From the NCBI GenBank assembly GCA_041658245.1, contig JBBAAM010000001.1, forward strand, positions 143,120 to 207,119: a DNA stretch of 64,000 nucleotides. The letters are read 5' to 3'. Within the stretch, counting starts at the first letter, position 1. Each line of letters begins with the position of its first letter. Below the pieces are notes generated by a model, which was not told the DNA's origin, did not search any database, and saw only the letters and a list, made by a program, of their open reading frames with translations. Positions 45,328 through 54,996 of this stretch are shown here, in pieces. Origin of the DNA: Fen-1258 sp041658245 (GTDB taxonomy: Bacteria > Bacteroidota > Ignavibacteria > Ignavibacteriales > Melioribacteraceae). The translations under genes and the position numbers were made by a program.

Positions 45328-45802
45328 AAATTGGTGTAGAAACATATCTATAAATCTTCCAAGAACCGTCTTTTTGTTTTTTTAAGATTCTTATACCTTT
45401 TTCCGAATAAATCGGGCTCAAATTCTTTTCTATAACATCCGGCATTAGAAAAGAACCGCTGCAGATAAAATATGCAAACTCTCCGGAAATATTTCCCTCA
45501 TCAATTGTTATTTCCCATTTTCCTTCAGGAAATTTCTTTTGTGAATTTATTATTTCATTACGAAGCGCATCAACCCCTGCAAGAGCGTCGGAATCGGCGA
45601 CAATACCTTTGTAGTCTAAATCAAAAAAAGAGAGTACTTTCTCTAAATCATTGCTGTTGTAAGCATCAGCAAAACTTTGAATAGTCTTCCGTGCATTATA
45701 TTCATCGGCGGTTTTGATTATTTTTTTTTCAGCTTCCGGAACATCTCTCGTGCAAGCCGGAATAAGAACAAGAAACATTAGAATTGCAACTATGAGCCGC
45801 AT
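45308..45802 (-). CDS. NTF2-like (SnoaL/DUF4440) lipoprotein
   Basis: 164 residues from the ATG at 45802. Lipoprotein signal with lipobox VLIPAC, then an NTF2-like alpha+beta domain (IQSFADAYNSNDLEKVLSFF, GSWKIYRYVSTP). Such folds bind small ligands or act as lyases/isomerases; many serve as ligand-binding lipoproteins. Tail overlaps the anti-sigma gene on the other strand by 20 bases. Confidence 0.78.
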   Translation of the reverse strand: MRLIVAILMFLVLIPACTRDVPEAEKKIIKTADEYNARKTIQSFADAYNSNDLEKVLSFFDLDYKGIVADSDALAGVDALRNEIINSQKKFPEGKWEITIDEGNISGEFAYFICSGSFLMPDVIEKNLSPIYSEKGIRILKKQKDGSWKIYRYVSTPIFTYDQK

Positions 45803-46115
45803 TTCAAATTCCAATTATGATTGAAAAAGTTTAGTACAATTATAAGGATTATATGTTTTATGTAGGAAATTATTTTAAATGTTTTATGAAATCATAAAAA
45901 TTCATAATAATAAAAGAGGTAGGTACCAAATTTTTACATACAAAAATTATTGTCTTTAATTTTCAATTTTAATTTGCGAGTATTGTCTCAGTCACTGCGG
46001 TGATTCTAAATGAGTCGGAGCTATAAAATCACAAATGTGAGAAAGGATTAGCTTTTTTAGACACAAGTCTAAAACTGCAGTGATTTTATATAAAAATTCT
46101 TGAAAACAGACTGAA
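45803..46115. other. Intergenic region with nested inverted repeats
   Basis: 313 AT-rich bases between the NTF2-like lipoprotein gene and the PAP2 phosphatase gene. At 46023-46089 ATAAAATCAC pairs with GTGATTTTAT around an inner hairpin TTTTAGAC-ACAA-GTCTAAAA (46055-46074). It lies just past the PAP2 stop on the minus strand. No U-run follows on either side, so it is not a standard terminator. No coding sequence seen. Confidence 0.5.
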
Positions 46116-47047
46116 TCAAAAATGATAAGCGAAACCGAATCCCATACCATTTTTATTATCCGGATAAATTGACCACGAAGAATTATCACCATCATTTTGT
46201 GTTAAATTATTTTTGCCCGAGATAACCTTTCCAAACATATATCCTAAGGCAACCGCTAAAGGATAATCGCTGAACCAATGCCATCCTCTTGCAACTAAAC
46301 CGATTCCTATCAAACCGATTACCGAGTAGCCAACAGGTTTAATCCAAGAAACTTCTGAGTAATTATCTGCAATTACAGTTAGCACTGCAACAGATGTTGA
46401 AACATGCCCTGAAGGGAATGAGTAATATTTTGTTTCGTTCTGATTATATTCTTTCAAGTTAGGAAATGGTCTGAATAATCCATGATGGTGAGAAGCAGAT
46501 TGCGGACTTTCTCTGCCGCTGATACGTTTTAGAATCTGAACAGTAATTCCTGTGGCAAGTTCTGCTTCAACAATCTGAAGAGCTGTTCTTAATGCTCTAT
46601 CATCATTTAACACGAGACCAACTCCGCCAAAAGCCGAAGCCATGATTAAATGAAATTCACCGCCGCCTAACCAGGAAATATTTTTACTCCATTTATGTAT
46701 TGCGGGAGAAGTTTTATAACTAGTTCTAAATGGTTCTATAGTTTCATGATCTACGGAAATGAGAAACCCGGTTAATATTGTTAAACCGGCAATTGTATTA
46801 ATACTATTTGCACTAAAAGTATTTTTACCAACAGTATAAAAATCACTAGGAAGTTTTGTGATAGGATCATGCCAATTAAATGTATTTGTGTTTTCTATTC
46901 TTAAAATTGGTTGCACTTGCTGGATAGTATGCGGATGAATTTCTAGTTGAAAAAGAAATAGACCGGGATCTTCTTGTGCGGATAACTTAACAAGAAAAAT
47001 TGTACTGATAAAAAAAATATAAAGATAGCTCTAAGCTTCTGCTTCAT
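46116..47047 (-). pseudogene. PAP2-family phosphatase, frameshifted in signal peptide
   Basis: The phosphatase frame (46116-46916 from a GTG) has the PAP2 motifs KRISGRESP, SFPSGHVSTS and ARGWHWFSDYP. Upstream it continues in frame with QEDPGLFLFQLEI preceded by FLVKLSA, plainly the end of a signal peptide, but has no start before a TAG. An ATG at 47047 begins MKQKLRAIFIFF in the -/+1 frame; the two join if a run of eight T (47017-47010) had nine. So a full gene of about 310 codons is broken by one base in a homopolymer: true mutation, phase variation or sequencing error. Confidence 0.8.
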
Positions 47048-47248
47048 TTTTTAATTATTAATAGTTTTACAGACCCATACGGAAAGAATTGATCGCAATA
47101 TAACTAAAAAAGATATTCTCACTATAAAATTATTAATAATCTAATAAAGAGACAGGTCCAACCAATTTATTCATGGAATATCTAGTTTGTCCAGGAAAGC
47201 TATAGATTAGCAAATAAGTTTCTTGTATTAATTAACACAATATTTTTC

Positions 47249-47719
47249 TTAAGGGACAGGGCTGTATAAAAAGAATTTTAGAATAGCGGCAATCATTACT
47301 ATCTGATCTTTTGTAATCCCCAAGGTCTCTAATATTTTTTTAAGATCAATAATATCCTCGCCATAAATATCAGACAGCATTCTTTTAGTCAGCGATTTAT
47401 TCTGCTCGAAAATCATTAACTCATCGCTGCTAAGCCCGCTGTTAAGATATTCCTGAGGAAAACTGTAGAACCCAAATTTTTCATCGGCAAATATTTTTTG
47501 ATAAATTTTCAGATTTAAGGGAACCTTAAAATCATCTTGCCGAATTTCGAGACGATTGAGTCTTTCCGTATCTAAACGGTTAGATTTAATACTTAATAGT
47601 TTCTTATCGTTCGGCGTAATTTTTTTATTACTTAATGTTTTGCTGGTATCATGTTCTGTTTGGGAAAATAGAAATATTGGGAAAAGAAATACTAAAACAA
47701 TTGAAGTTAGAGATTTCAT
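47249..47719 (-). CDS. Unknown secreted protein
   Basis: 156 residues from the ATG at 47719: signal peptide MKSLTSIVLVFLFPIFLFSQ followed by a Lys/Asn/Asp-rich mature part of mixed helix, with a hydrophobic C-terminal stretch (IVMIAAILKFFLYSP). No family recognised. Transcribed in the same direction as the PAP2 gene, 201 bases ahead of it. Confidence 0.6.
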   Translation of the reverse strand: MKSLTSIVLVFLFPIFLFSQTEHDTSKTLSNKKITPNDKKLLSIKSNRLDTERLNRLEIRQDDFKVPLNLKIYQKIFADEKFGFYSFPQEYLNSGLSSDELMIFEQNKSLTKRMLSDIYGEDIIDLKKILETLGITKDQIVMIAAILKFFLYSPVP

Positions 47720-47783
47720 TATACTCAAAGGATGATGAACATTATAACGAAAAGGAATGGATGAAGTTCCGTTTAAAATAAAA

Positions 47784-47804
47784 AACCCCGACCAAGCCGG
47801 GGTT
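47784..47804 (-). terminator. rho-independent terminator of ferredoxin gene
   Basis: Seven-base stem AACCCCG / CGGGGTT with a seven-base loop; on the minus strand it is followed by TTTTATTTT, 20 bases past the ferredoxin stop. Confidence 0.85.
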
Positions 47805-47823
47805 GAAATAAAAAACAGAAAAG

Positions 47824-48123
47824 TTATCTTCCAACTTTATCCAAATATTCTTTTTTTGCAGTCAATTGTTCTTTTGTCTCTACAAGATTTGGATCTGGGG
47901 CGATTGTTTCTGTTGGGCAAACTGGTATGCATTGCGGCTCATCATAAAAACCAACACACTCGGTACATTTTTCTGGAACGATATATGTGTGTTCTTCCGA
48001 TAAAGCTGCGTATTCTTGTCCGCCAATGTTGTAAGCTAATCCTGGTGAATAGATAGCAATATTTGGGCATTCAGCTTCGCAAGCGTTGCAAGAAATGTAT
48101 TCATCAGTAATCATAATTGCCAT
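47824..48123 (-). CDS. 2[4Fe-4S]-type ferredoxin with one Cys replaced by Tyr
   Basis: 99 residues, YfhL-like. Family members begin with ECINCxxCxxxCP; here the first ligand position is Tyr9 (DEYISCNACEAECP, Cys at 12, 15 and 19). The second motif is complete: CTECVGFYDEPQCIPVCP with the usual insertion. Electron carrier in the cytoplasm. The change needs one base (TAC for TGC). Strong ribosome site GGAGGAAA and own terminator: a single-gene unit. Confidence 0.9.
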   Translation of the reverse strand: MAIMITDEYISCNACEAECPNIAIYSPGLAYNIGGQEYAALSEEHTYIVPEKCTECVGFYDEPQCIPVCPTETIAPDPNLVETKEQLTAKKEYLDKVGR

Positions 48124-48273
48124 GAGTATTTCCTCCGGATAATAAAATATTTTTTTGAAAAAGGCTTTTCAAAAATAATCAATTATTTTCAATACAGAAT
48201 TATCATAAGAAGAAAAACATTGAGACGAAGACTAACTGTCCGGTTAAAATTATTCTGTCAGTTAGTTAAAAAA

Positions 48274-48304
48274 TAAACCCGACTTCTTTAAGAGGTCGGG
48301 TTTA
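48274..48304 (-). terminator. rho-independent terminator of tricorn-like gene
   Basis: Ten-base stem TAAACCCGAC / GTCGGGTTTA with an 11-base loop; on the minus strand followed by a T-rich run, 19 bases past the stop. Confidence 0.85.
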
Positions 48305-48322
48305 TATTACACAGTGGGTCTT

Positions 48323-51300
48323 TTATTTCTTTGCGTCAATCTCTTTTAATAGCTCATCACAAGCGGCTTTAAGTTGTTCATCAATACCGCGTGCAATCCA
48401 ATCGGGTGAGTTGTAAACAATAATATCCGGTATAGCAGGACCTAGCTCCTGATTCTTATCGGTTGCTTTTGTAAACCATCCTCTAAAAGGTAAACGAACA
48501 GACGAGCCATCCACCAATTGTTTTCCGCCTGTTGATATTACAGAGCCGTTTGTCGGAACACCGACAAGTTTTCCAATTCCTAAGGTTTTATATGCGTGAG
48601 AAAATATTTCTGCATTAGAATAACTTCCTTCATTACAAAGTGCGATCGAAGGTTTCATCCACGCAGCAAATACAAGGCGTTCTCCGGTCGGATAATATTC
48701 TCGGAATTTTAATTTATCTTTTTCAAGATTATCAGAGGCACCGCGGGGAATTGTATAAGCATGTTGTTTGTAGTTAAGCACGGTCATTAAGTAATCTGTT
48801 GTAGAACCGCCGCCGTTGTATCGAACGTCAACAAGCAGCCCTTCTTTACCATAACCGGCTGCAGTTAGTTCACGTTCAAAAACTTCAAAGCTCGGCATAT
48901 CCATTCCCTGAATATGAATATATCCTAATCTTCCGTTGGAATATTTTTCAGCAAGTTTTTTTCTGTCTTTAACCCACTCTTCATATAATTGATCGCGTAT
49001 ATTGGCAACTGGTCGAATCACAACTTCTCTTTCTTTCCCGTCTTTGTCGTTTACATTAAGTAAAATCTTTTCATCAGCTTGTGTATTCAGCATCTCGTAA
49101 AAATTTTTGTCCTTATCGAATAGAGATCCTTCAACTGCTGTGATGATGTCTCCAACGTTGAGCTTGCTGTTGGATTTATCCGCAGGTGAATTTGGTATAA
49201 CACGAACTACTTTCATCCCTTTATCTGCGGGGATCAACTCAACACCAAGAAGTCCGGTAGAGTTTTTTTGTGTTTCGGCTCTTTCGGGCGCAGAAAATCT
49301 TTGGTGGCTCGAATTTAATTCGCCGAGTAAAAAGTTGTACATATCGGCAAAATCATTCGATGTTGATGCAATCACACATAGATCTTTATACTTATCGTGC
49401 AAAGCATTCCAATTTTTTCCGTGAAATTTAGGATCATAAAATCCATCGCGTATTGTACGCCACGCTTCTTCAAAAATCTGTGTGCGTTCGGCAGTGTAAT
49501 CAATTTTTAATTTTGCAGAATAGGGAAGCGGTTCGGATTTATCTGCTTTGGGATCTTTGACATCGTGACGATTTATTGACCCTCCCATTTTTGTGTAGTA
49601 TAAATATTTTCCTTCGCGGTCTAACCAAAGATTTCCCGGGTTCGATCCGCCTTTTGTAATTTCTTTGAGATCTTTTCCATCCCATTTAATACTATAAAGG
49701 TCGCGTCCTTTAGCAGTACTGCTGTTGCCTACATAGTAAAATGTCTCGCCGTCTTTGGAAATAATAACGTTGGATTCTTCTCCGGGAAAGTTTGTTACTT
49801 GAACAATTCTTTGATGTATGTTTTCAAAATCAATTTTGATCGGTTTTACTTTAATGCTGTCTTTCTTTTCACCTTTCACGTTTGACTTGTCGCCGGACTT
49901 TTCTTCTTTCACGGGTTCTTTTTCATCCCAATCCGGTTTTGTTTTTTCCCAATCTTCTTTTTTCAGCCAAACGAACCATACATCATTGTTCCTGTTATTG
50001 CGCGCAGAAATAAATCCGAGTTTTGAACCGTCAGCGCTCCAAAACGGCTGCGAATCATCACGCGGATGCATGCTTACATTTACAGATTTAGTTGAGTTGT
50101 CCGCGGGTTGAATAAAAATTTCCGTGTTGAAGTAAAGATCGTCCATCGAGTAGGCAAGCCATTTGTTATCCGGACTCCAAGTAACACCGTTTGGAGATGC
50201 CCAGCTGTCAATTAACACTTTTTCGTTACTTAATTTTCCATCTGCGGAAATATCTGCAGTCACAAATTGTTTTTTATCCGTTCCTCTTGTGTAAGCTATC
50301 TTCTTTCCATCATTAGAAACAGCTGGACTGCTTTCATCTCCATCTGTGTTGGTTAATCGAATAATATCGTGCTTTAGTGATTTAAAAATGTTGGGCTGCG
50401 ATTTATCTGCAGATTTAACCATGTACAAATCGAAGTTATTATCATTTCTATCCGATGTGAAAATTAAGGTAGTATCGCTCAACCAGCTAATATCGGTATC
50501 GCGGTAAGGTGAATCGGATAAATTTACACTTCTGTTTTTTTCTTTATTGGCTTCTTTAACAAAAACTTCTCCGCGAATTGTGAATGCCAAAAGTTTTCCG
50601 TTAGGAGAAACTGCATAATCGTTCGCGGAATTTGTATATGTTTTAAACTCAATAGGATCGAAACGGTCATCTGCACCGATCTGAACATTTACTGCTTGTG
50701 CAGAACCGCCGGAAGTTTTCATAAGATAAACGTTCTTCTCTTTTTCAAAAACAATTGAACCGCCGTCTCTTGAAATGTTGAAATATCTTATAGAATAATC
50801 TTGATAATTTGTAAGCTGTTCAGGATTGCCGATGGCTTTTCCGTTATCATCAATTTTTATTTTATATAGATTATACTCACCGCTGATCGAGCTAAGGAAA
50901 TAAATTGTTTTAGAATCTCCCCACTTAGGATTGATATTATTGGTTTCAAATCCTGGAATCTGAATATAGTTTTTGTTTTTAGTATCGTATAACCAGATTG
51001 TTCTAACTGATGAACCGCGGTAATCTTTTCGATGAATCGGATTAATATCACCACGTACAAAAGCAAGAAATCTTCCGTCAGGCGACATGATCGGTTCAAA
51101 TCCGACTGCATCTAGAATTCTTTGCTCTGTACTGCCTTTTGATGAGATAGAATAAATCTCCAGCGGTCTCTCGATGCGGTCAAATTCTCGTGAGGTGGAA
51201 AATAAAATGTTACCGTCGTTTGACCAACTGGAAATTAAATCATTGCTTGAGTGATATGTAAGCTGTTTTGCAGTTCCTCCTTCAGTTGGAATTACAAAAA

Positions 51301-51565
51301 TATCATTATTGCCGTACCGAGCACCTGAAAATGCTAATTCCTTCCCGTCGGAACTGAAAATCGGATTGCTTTCATATGCTTCGTGTATAGTTAAACGTGT
51401 TGCTTTTCCGCCTGATGATGGAACAGTCCATATATCTCCTTGAAAAGAGAAAGCAATCTTTGAACCGTCGTTATTTAGTGCAGGGAAGCGGAGGAGTAAA
51501 TTCTCTTGAGCATAATTTGTAGAAACTAAAATTATTAACATAATGATAATGTAAAGTTTTTTCAT
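48323..51565 (-). CDS. Tricorn-like S41-family protease, secreted
   Basis: 1080 residues: signal peptide (MKKLYIIIMLIILVSTNYAQ), N-terminal beta-propellers (about 22-560; repeats like NDGSKIAFSFQGDIW, DGKKIAYTRG), a Glu/Lys-rich linker (about 565-600), tricorn C1-like helical part (~715-790), PDZ domain (~795-880, SPADKSNSKLNVGDIITAVEG) and the S41 catalytic core with LVDVRYNGGGSTTDYL and the nucleophile region NEGSYSNAEIFSHAYK. Degrades peptides, probably in the periplasm. Confidence 0.93.
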   Translation of the reverse strand: MKKLYIIIMLIILVSTNYAQENLLLRFPALNNDGSKIAFSFQGDIWTVPSSGGKATRLTIHEAYESNPIFSSDGKELAFSGARYGNNDIFVIPTEGGTAKQLTYHSSNDLISSWSNDGNILFSTSREFDRIERPLEIYSISSKGSTEQRILDAVGFEPIMSPDGRFLAFVRGDINPIHRKDYRGSSVRTIWLYDTKNKNYIQIPGFETNNINPKWGDSKTIYFLSSISGEYNLYKIKIDDNGKAIGNPEQLTNYQDYSIRYFNISRDGGSIVFEKEKNVYLMKTSGGSAQAVNVQIGADDRFDPIEFKTYTNSANDYAVSPNGKLLAFTIRGEVFVKEANKEKNRSVNLSDSPYRDTDISWLSDTTLIFTSDRNDNNFDLYMVKSADKSQPNIFKSLKHDIIRLTNTDGDESSPAVSNDGKKIAYTRGTDKKQFVTADISADGKLSNEKVLIDSWASPNGVTWSPDNKWLAYSMDDLYFNTEIFIQPADNSTKSVNVSMHPRDDSQPFWSADGSKLGFISARNNRNNDVWFVWLKKEDWEKTKPDWDEKEPVKEEKSGDKSNVKGEKKDSIKVKPIKIDFENIHQRIVQVTNFPGEESNVIISKDGETFYYVGNSSTAKGRDLYSIKWDGKDLKEITKGGSNPGNLWLDREGKYLYYTKMGGSINRHDVKDPKADKSEPLPYSAKLKIDYTAERTQIFEEAWRTIRDGFYDPKFHGKNWNALHDKYKDLCVIASTSNDFADMYNFLLGELNSSHQRFSAPERAETQKNSTGLLGVELIPADKGMKVVRVIPNSPADKSNSKLNVGDIITAVEGSLFDKDKNFYEMLNTQADEKILLNVNDKDGKEREVVIRPVANIRDQLYEEWVKDRKKLAEKYSNGRLGYIHIQGMDMPSFEVFERELTAAGYGKEGLLVDVRYNGGGSTTDYLMTVLNYKQHAYTIPRGASDNLEKDKLKFREYYPTGERLVFAAWMKPSIALCNEGSYSNAEIFSHAYKTLGIGKLVGVPTNGSVISTGGKQLVDGSSVRLPFRGWFTKATDKNQELGPAIPDIIVYNSPDWIARGIDEQLKAACDELLKEIDAKK

Positions 51566-51816
51566 TGCTGCCTCGTGATTGTAGTTTTAACAAAAATAAA
51601 ATTTAATTGAGTCAAATAAAAAGACAAAGGAAAAAATAAGGTAAAGAGAATTGAAATTAGATGGTAATTTTTGTTAAGAATTGTTAAAAACAAAACATTA
51701 TTGGAAGCAACGGTCATACATCCGGATTTGGATTGTGCTTTCTATCCTTGTTCAAACAGAAATAAATCTCTAACTTTTCCCAAGTGGTTAGGTTGTATAA
51801 ATCAAAAGGGATTAAA

Positions 51817-53478
51817 ATGAATTTATTTAGAAAGCACTCGATAATTTACCGTGTACTCATTTTTATGTTCTTCATTGCGCTGATCGAATCTTGCAATATT
51901 AATATGGAACCAACAGCGCCGAATTGGGACGTTTCACTAAACGTTCCTATTGCCAACAAAAGCTATACGATGTTTGATATTCTCGAGAACAAATCTTCTT
52001 CAATCCAGCATTATACTGATGTTACGAACGGAAATTTGCTCTACTACACAAACATACAGCAAATGGATAAGATAATATTAAGCAGTAAACTGAAATCAGA
52101 TTTACCCGGAGTAAATGGAGCAATCAGCATCAATTCCGATTCTGTTACTTCAGACATTGATTTTTCATGGATCAGTCCGCCGGTCAGTCCCGGTATGCGG
52201 GTAGTTCTTCCTGCCGTTCCGGAAACAAATGTAACAGGAAATTTTAGTCTGGCAGATCAGTTTGAATCAATAAAAATCGAATCCGGTTTTATTGATATTG
52301 AGATTACAAATTTTTTTCCTTTACCCATGAAAATTACACTTAGAAATTTGGTACTAAAAAATGCCGGGTCGGGTGAAATCATCGCTCAGCCATCCGCACC
52401 AGTTGAAGTTTTACCTTTGCAAACTGTTACAGTGAAATCAATTCCAATATTACCCGGCGTAAGAGTAAAAAATCAGTTGAGTCTGGAATCTAAAATTTCT
52501 TCAACCGGAAGCAACGGACAGCAAATTACATTACCGGACAAATCATTAAGAATAAAAACTAAGTACCGTAACCTTATGGTGTCGGAATATTCAGGACAAT
52601 TAAAGCCAACTGTGTTGGAAAAAACCAGAAGCACCATCGCTCTTAATGTAAAAGACATACAAAAGAAATTACAGTTCCAGCAGATCAATTTGAAAAATCC
52701 GAAAATCGAACTCCGGTTTAGATCAACTGCAAATGTTGAATTTAGCATTGACGGAAGTATTGAAGCGCGAAACACGATTGGGCAAAGAAGCGTTATGTCT
52801 TTAAGTTCAAGAACTCTTGATAAAATAATTATTTCACCGGTTGATTCAGTAATTACATTCAATGCAGACAGTGTTAGTAAGTTCTTTAATAGATTTTCTC
52901 AATTCCCGGATTCAATAGTAATTTATACCGGGGGAACGGTTAATCCAAATCGTAAAACAATAAATCTGAACAAGAATGATCAAGTAACCATAAATAGTAA
53001 AATGGAATTTCCTTTAGAGTTCGGATTGGGCGGAGGGGAGTTTAGTGATTCAGTTAAAGTTGATCTGTCAAACGACGACCGCAATCAAATAAAAGATATT
53101 AATTTTCTCGGGGCAGCATTAAAAATTACAAATGGAATTCCGGCATCAATTAGTTTTACGGCTAAACTTTACGATCAGAACAAAAACTTTTTAATGTATT
53201 TTCCGCCTAAGTATTCAGATCAGGATACAGTTATTAATGTAAACGGAGCTGTGGTTGATGCTAACGGAAACGTTACATCAAACACAATTCAAAACGTAAC
53301 TGTGAAGACCTTAAAAAGTGAAATTGATAAAATCACTAAAGCGACTTTCATGCGTGTTAGGATTAGATTCAGCACATCGGGATCTGGAAATCAAGCGGTA
53401 AAGTTTAGGACAGATAATGTGATCAAGTTCTTCGCTTCGGGTTCGACAAATTACCACATTAATCCGAAGGGGGAATGA
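51817..53478 (+). CDS. Large unknown lipoprotein
   Basis: 553 residues from the ATG at 51817; the frame runs further up to a GTG but the signal peptide begins here. Lipobox FIALIESC, then a beta-rich protein with repeated Ser/Thr/Asn-rich strands (PNWDVSLNVPIANKSYTMFDIL near the start). Its stop overlaps the next gene (ATGA), so the two are coexpressed and may work together at the outer membrane. Family not recognised. Confidence 0.72.
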   Translation: MNLFRKHSIIYRVLIFMFFIALIESCNINMEPTAPNWDVSLNVPIANKSYTMFDILENKSSSIQHYTDVTNGNLLYYTNIQQMDKIILSSKLKSDLPGVNGAISINSDSVTSDIDFSWISPPVSPGMRVVLPAVPETNVTGNFSLADQFESIKIESGFIDIEITNFFPLPMKITLRNLVLKNAGSGEIIAQPSAPVEVLPLQTVTVKSIPILPGVRVKNQLSLESKISSTGSNGQQITLPDKSLRIKTKYRNLMVSEYSGQLKPTVLEKTRSTIALNVKDIQKKLQFQQINLKNPKIELRFRSTANVEFSIDGSIEARNTIGQRSVMSLSSRTLDKIIISPVDSVITFNADSVSKFFNRFSQFPDSIVIYTGGTVNPNRKTINLNKNDQVTINSKMEFPLEFGLGGGEFSDSVKVDLSNDDRNQIKDINFLGAALKITNGIPASISFTAKLYDQNKNFLMYFPPKYSDQDTVINVNGAVVDANGNVTSNTIQNVTVKTLKSEIDKITKATFMRVRIRFSTSGSGNQAVKFRTDNVIKFFASGSTNYHINPKGE

Positions 53479-54899
53479 AAATGAAATCATACAAATTATT
53501 TTTCGTTTTAGTTTTCATTCTCTCAGCAAATGTTTATTCACAACCCGGCGGTTCAATTGGAATGAGCGATGCGCGTTCCGATGCAATGGGAAAGACCAAA
53601 GTAACGTCATCATTCGGTCTCCGTGCACTTGGAAATAATCCGGCAAATTTATTTAACGACTCATTAAAGCATGTAGAATTTATAATTCCTTTCCCTCTCC
53701 CAACTTTATCCGGCAGCATCGGCACTAATTTTATTTCGGTTGATGAGTACAATTATTTTTTCGGATACAGAACAACCGATGCGAATGGTAAAACTATTGG
53801 GCGGTATTTAAACGATGCCGATAAAAGCAGATTAAAAAATTTGTTTACAGACGGCGGTGCAATAACAGGTGATGTTCAGGTACAATTTTTTGCAATCTCC
53901 ATTAAACCAAGCAATGCTTTTGGAACGTTTGCGTTTTCAATGGGTGATATTATTTCTTCGAATTTAACTTTTCCTAAAGGAATCGTTAGTCTCGCTTTGG
54001 ATGGAAATCCTCTTAACCAGGTCTATAATTTTAATGATACAAAACTGAAAGCATGGTGGTTGAGAAAATATTCTTTTTCATACGCGCGCAGTTTGAACAT
54101 CCTTCCCGTATTTCAAAAAATTTCTGTCGGCGTATCATTCAATATAATTCAAGGATTTGCTTACGTTGGACTTGATCGCGTTAACACTCAATTAACTACA
54201 GGCGATGGAAGCGTTATAACAGGCAAAGGTGATTTTCTTGCGCATGCAGCTTTCTCACCGGATTTTAATGTTAAGTACGATTTCAATAAGAGCACAACGA
54301 CAAAAAAAGATTTTCAGTTCTCACCGTTTCCAACTCCGGCTGGAAATGGTTTCGGTTTTGATTTCGGGTTGAATGCTAAGTTAAATAATGTCTGGTCTTT
54401 CGGCTTTGCAATTACTGATATCGGAAGTGTTAAATGGAATAAAAATGCTGCTCAGTATTCTTCCAACGCACCGATATACCTCGATGATCTTTCAAGCCAG
54501 GTGCAGAGAGATTCTTTAGTTGATGCGTTAACGGGGAAAGACGGCGGAAAATTTATCAGCGAATTTTCCACACCGCTTGCAACTGCGCTGCGTCTCGGTG
54601 TCTCGTTTCAATTAAATAATTTATTGATTGCTTTCGATTACAATCAAGGATTCAATGATCAGCCGCGTAACTCAACTAAACCGAGATTTTCCCTCGGTGC
54701 CGATTGGATGTTAGGATTTTTTGCTTTAAGAACAGGATTATCGCTCGGCGGATTTGATAAATTCAATCTGGGACTTGGTTGCGGTTTAGATTTCGGATTT
54801 CTAGAAATGAATTTTGGAACGCCGGATTTTCAATCCGTCGTAAGTCCAAACTCCGCAAAGAGAATTACATTCGCGTTTGATTCTAAGTGGAAGTTTTAG
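53475..54899 (+). CDS. Outer-membrane beta-barrel protein (DUF5723-like)
   Basis: 474 residues: signal peptide ending NVYSQ, then GMSDARSDAMGKTKVTSSFG and LGNNPANL, the N-terminal block of DUF5723/PorV-like barrels, followed by alternating aromatic strands up to a C-terminal strand ending FDSKWKF (terminal Phe). Coupled to the lipoprotein upstream by a 4-base overlap. The 3' end has a decayed second copy at 58255-58380. Confidence 0.82.
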   Translation: MKMKSYKLFFVLVFILSANVYSQPGGSIGMSDARSDAMGKTKVTSSFGLRALGNNPANLFNDSLKHVEFIIPFPLPTLSGSIGTNFISVDEYNYFFGYRTTDANGKTIGRYLNDADKSRLKNLFTDGGAITGDVQVQFFAISIKPSNAFGTFAFSMGDIISSNLTFPKGIVSLALDGNPLNQVYNFNDTKLKAWWLRKYSFSYARSLNILPVFQKISVGVSFNIIQGFAYVGLDRVNTQLTTGDGSVITGKGDFLAHAAFSPDFNVKYDFNKSTTTKKDFQFSPFPTPAGNGFGFDFGLNAKLNNVWSFGFAITDIGSVKWNKNAAQYSSNAPIYLDDLSSQVQRDSLVDALTGKDGGKFISEFSTPLATALRLGVSFQLNNLLIAFDYNQGFNDQPRNSTKPRFSLGADWMLGFFALRTGLSLGGFDKFNLGLGCGLDFGFLEMNFGTPDFQSVVSPNSAKRITFAFDSKWKF

Positions 54900-54901
54900 T
54901 T

Positions 54902-54968
54902 GGTTATCAGTTATCAGTTATTAGTTGTCAGTATTAATTTCCGACAACCGACAACCGATAACTAATAG
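54902..54968. repeat. Intergenic repeat with GTTATCA/GTTGTC words
   Basis: TTATCAGTTATCAGTTATTAG then GTTGTCAG, opposed by GACAACCGACAACCGATAAC, so the two arms can pair imperfectly around a TTAATTTCC loop. Starts right after the barrel gene stop; simple dispersed-repeat or terminator-like hairpin. Confidence 0.5.
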
Positions 54969-54996
54969 TTACGCACAATATTTTTTTGAATATATC

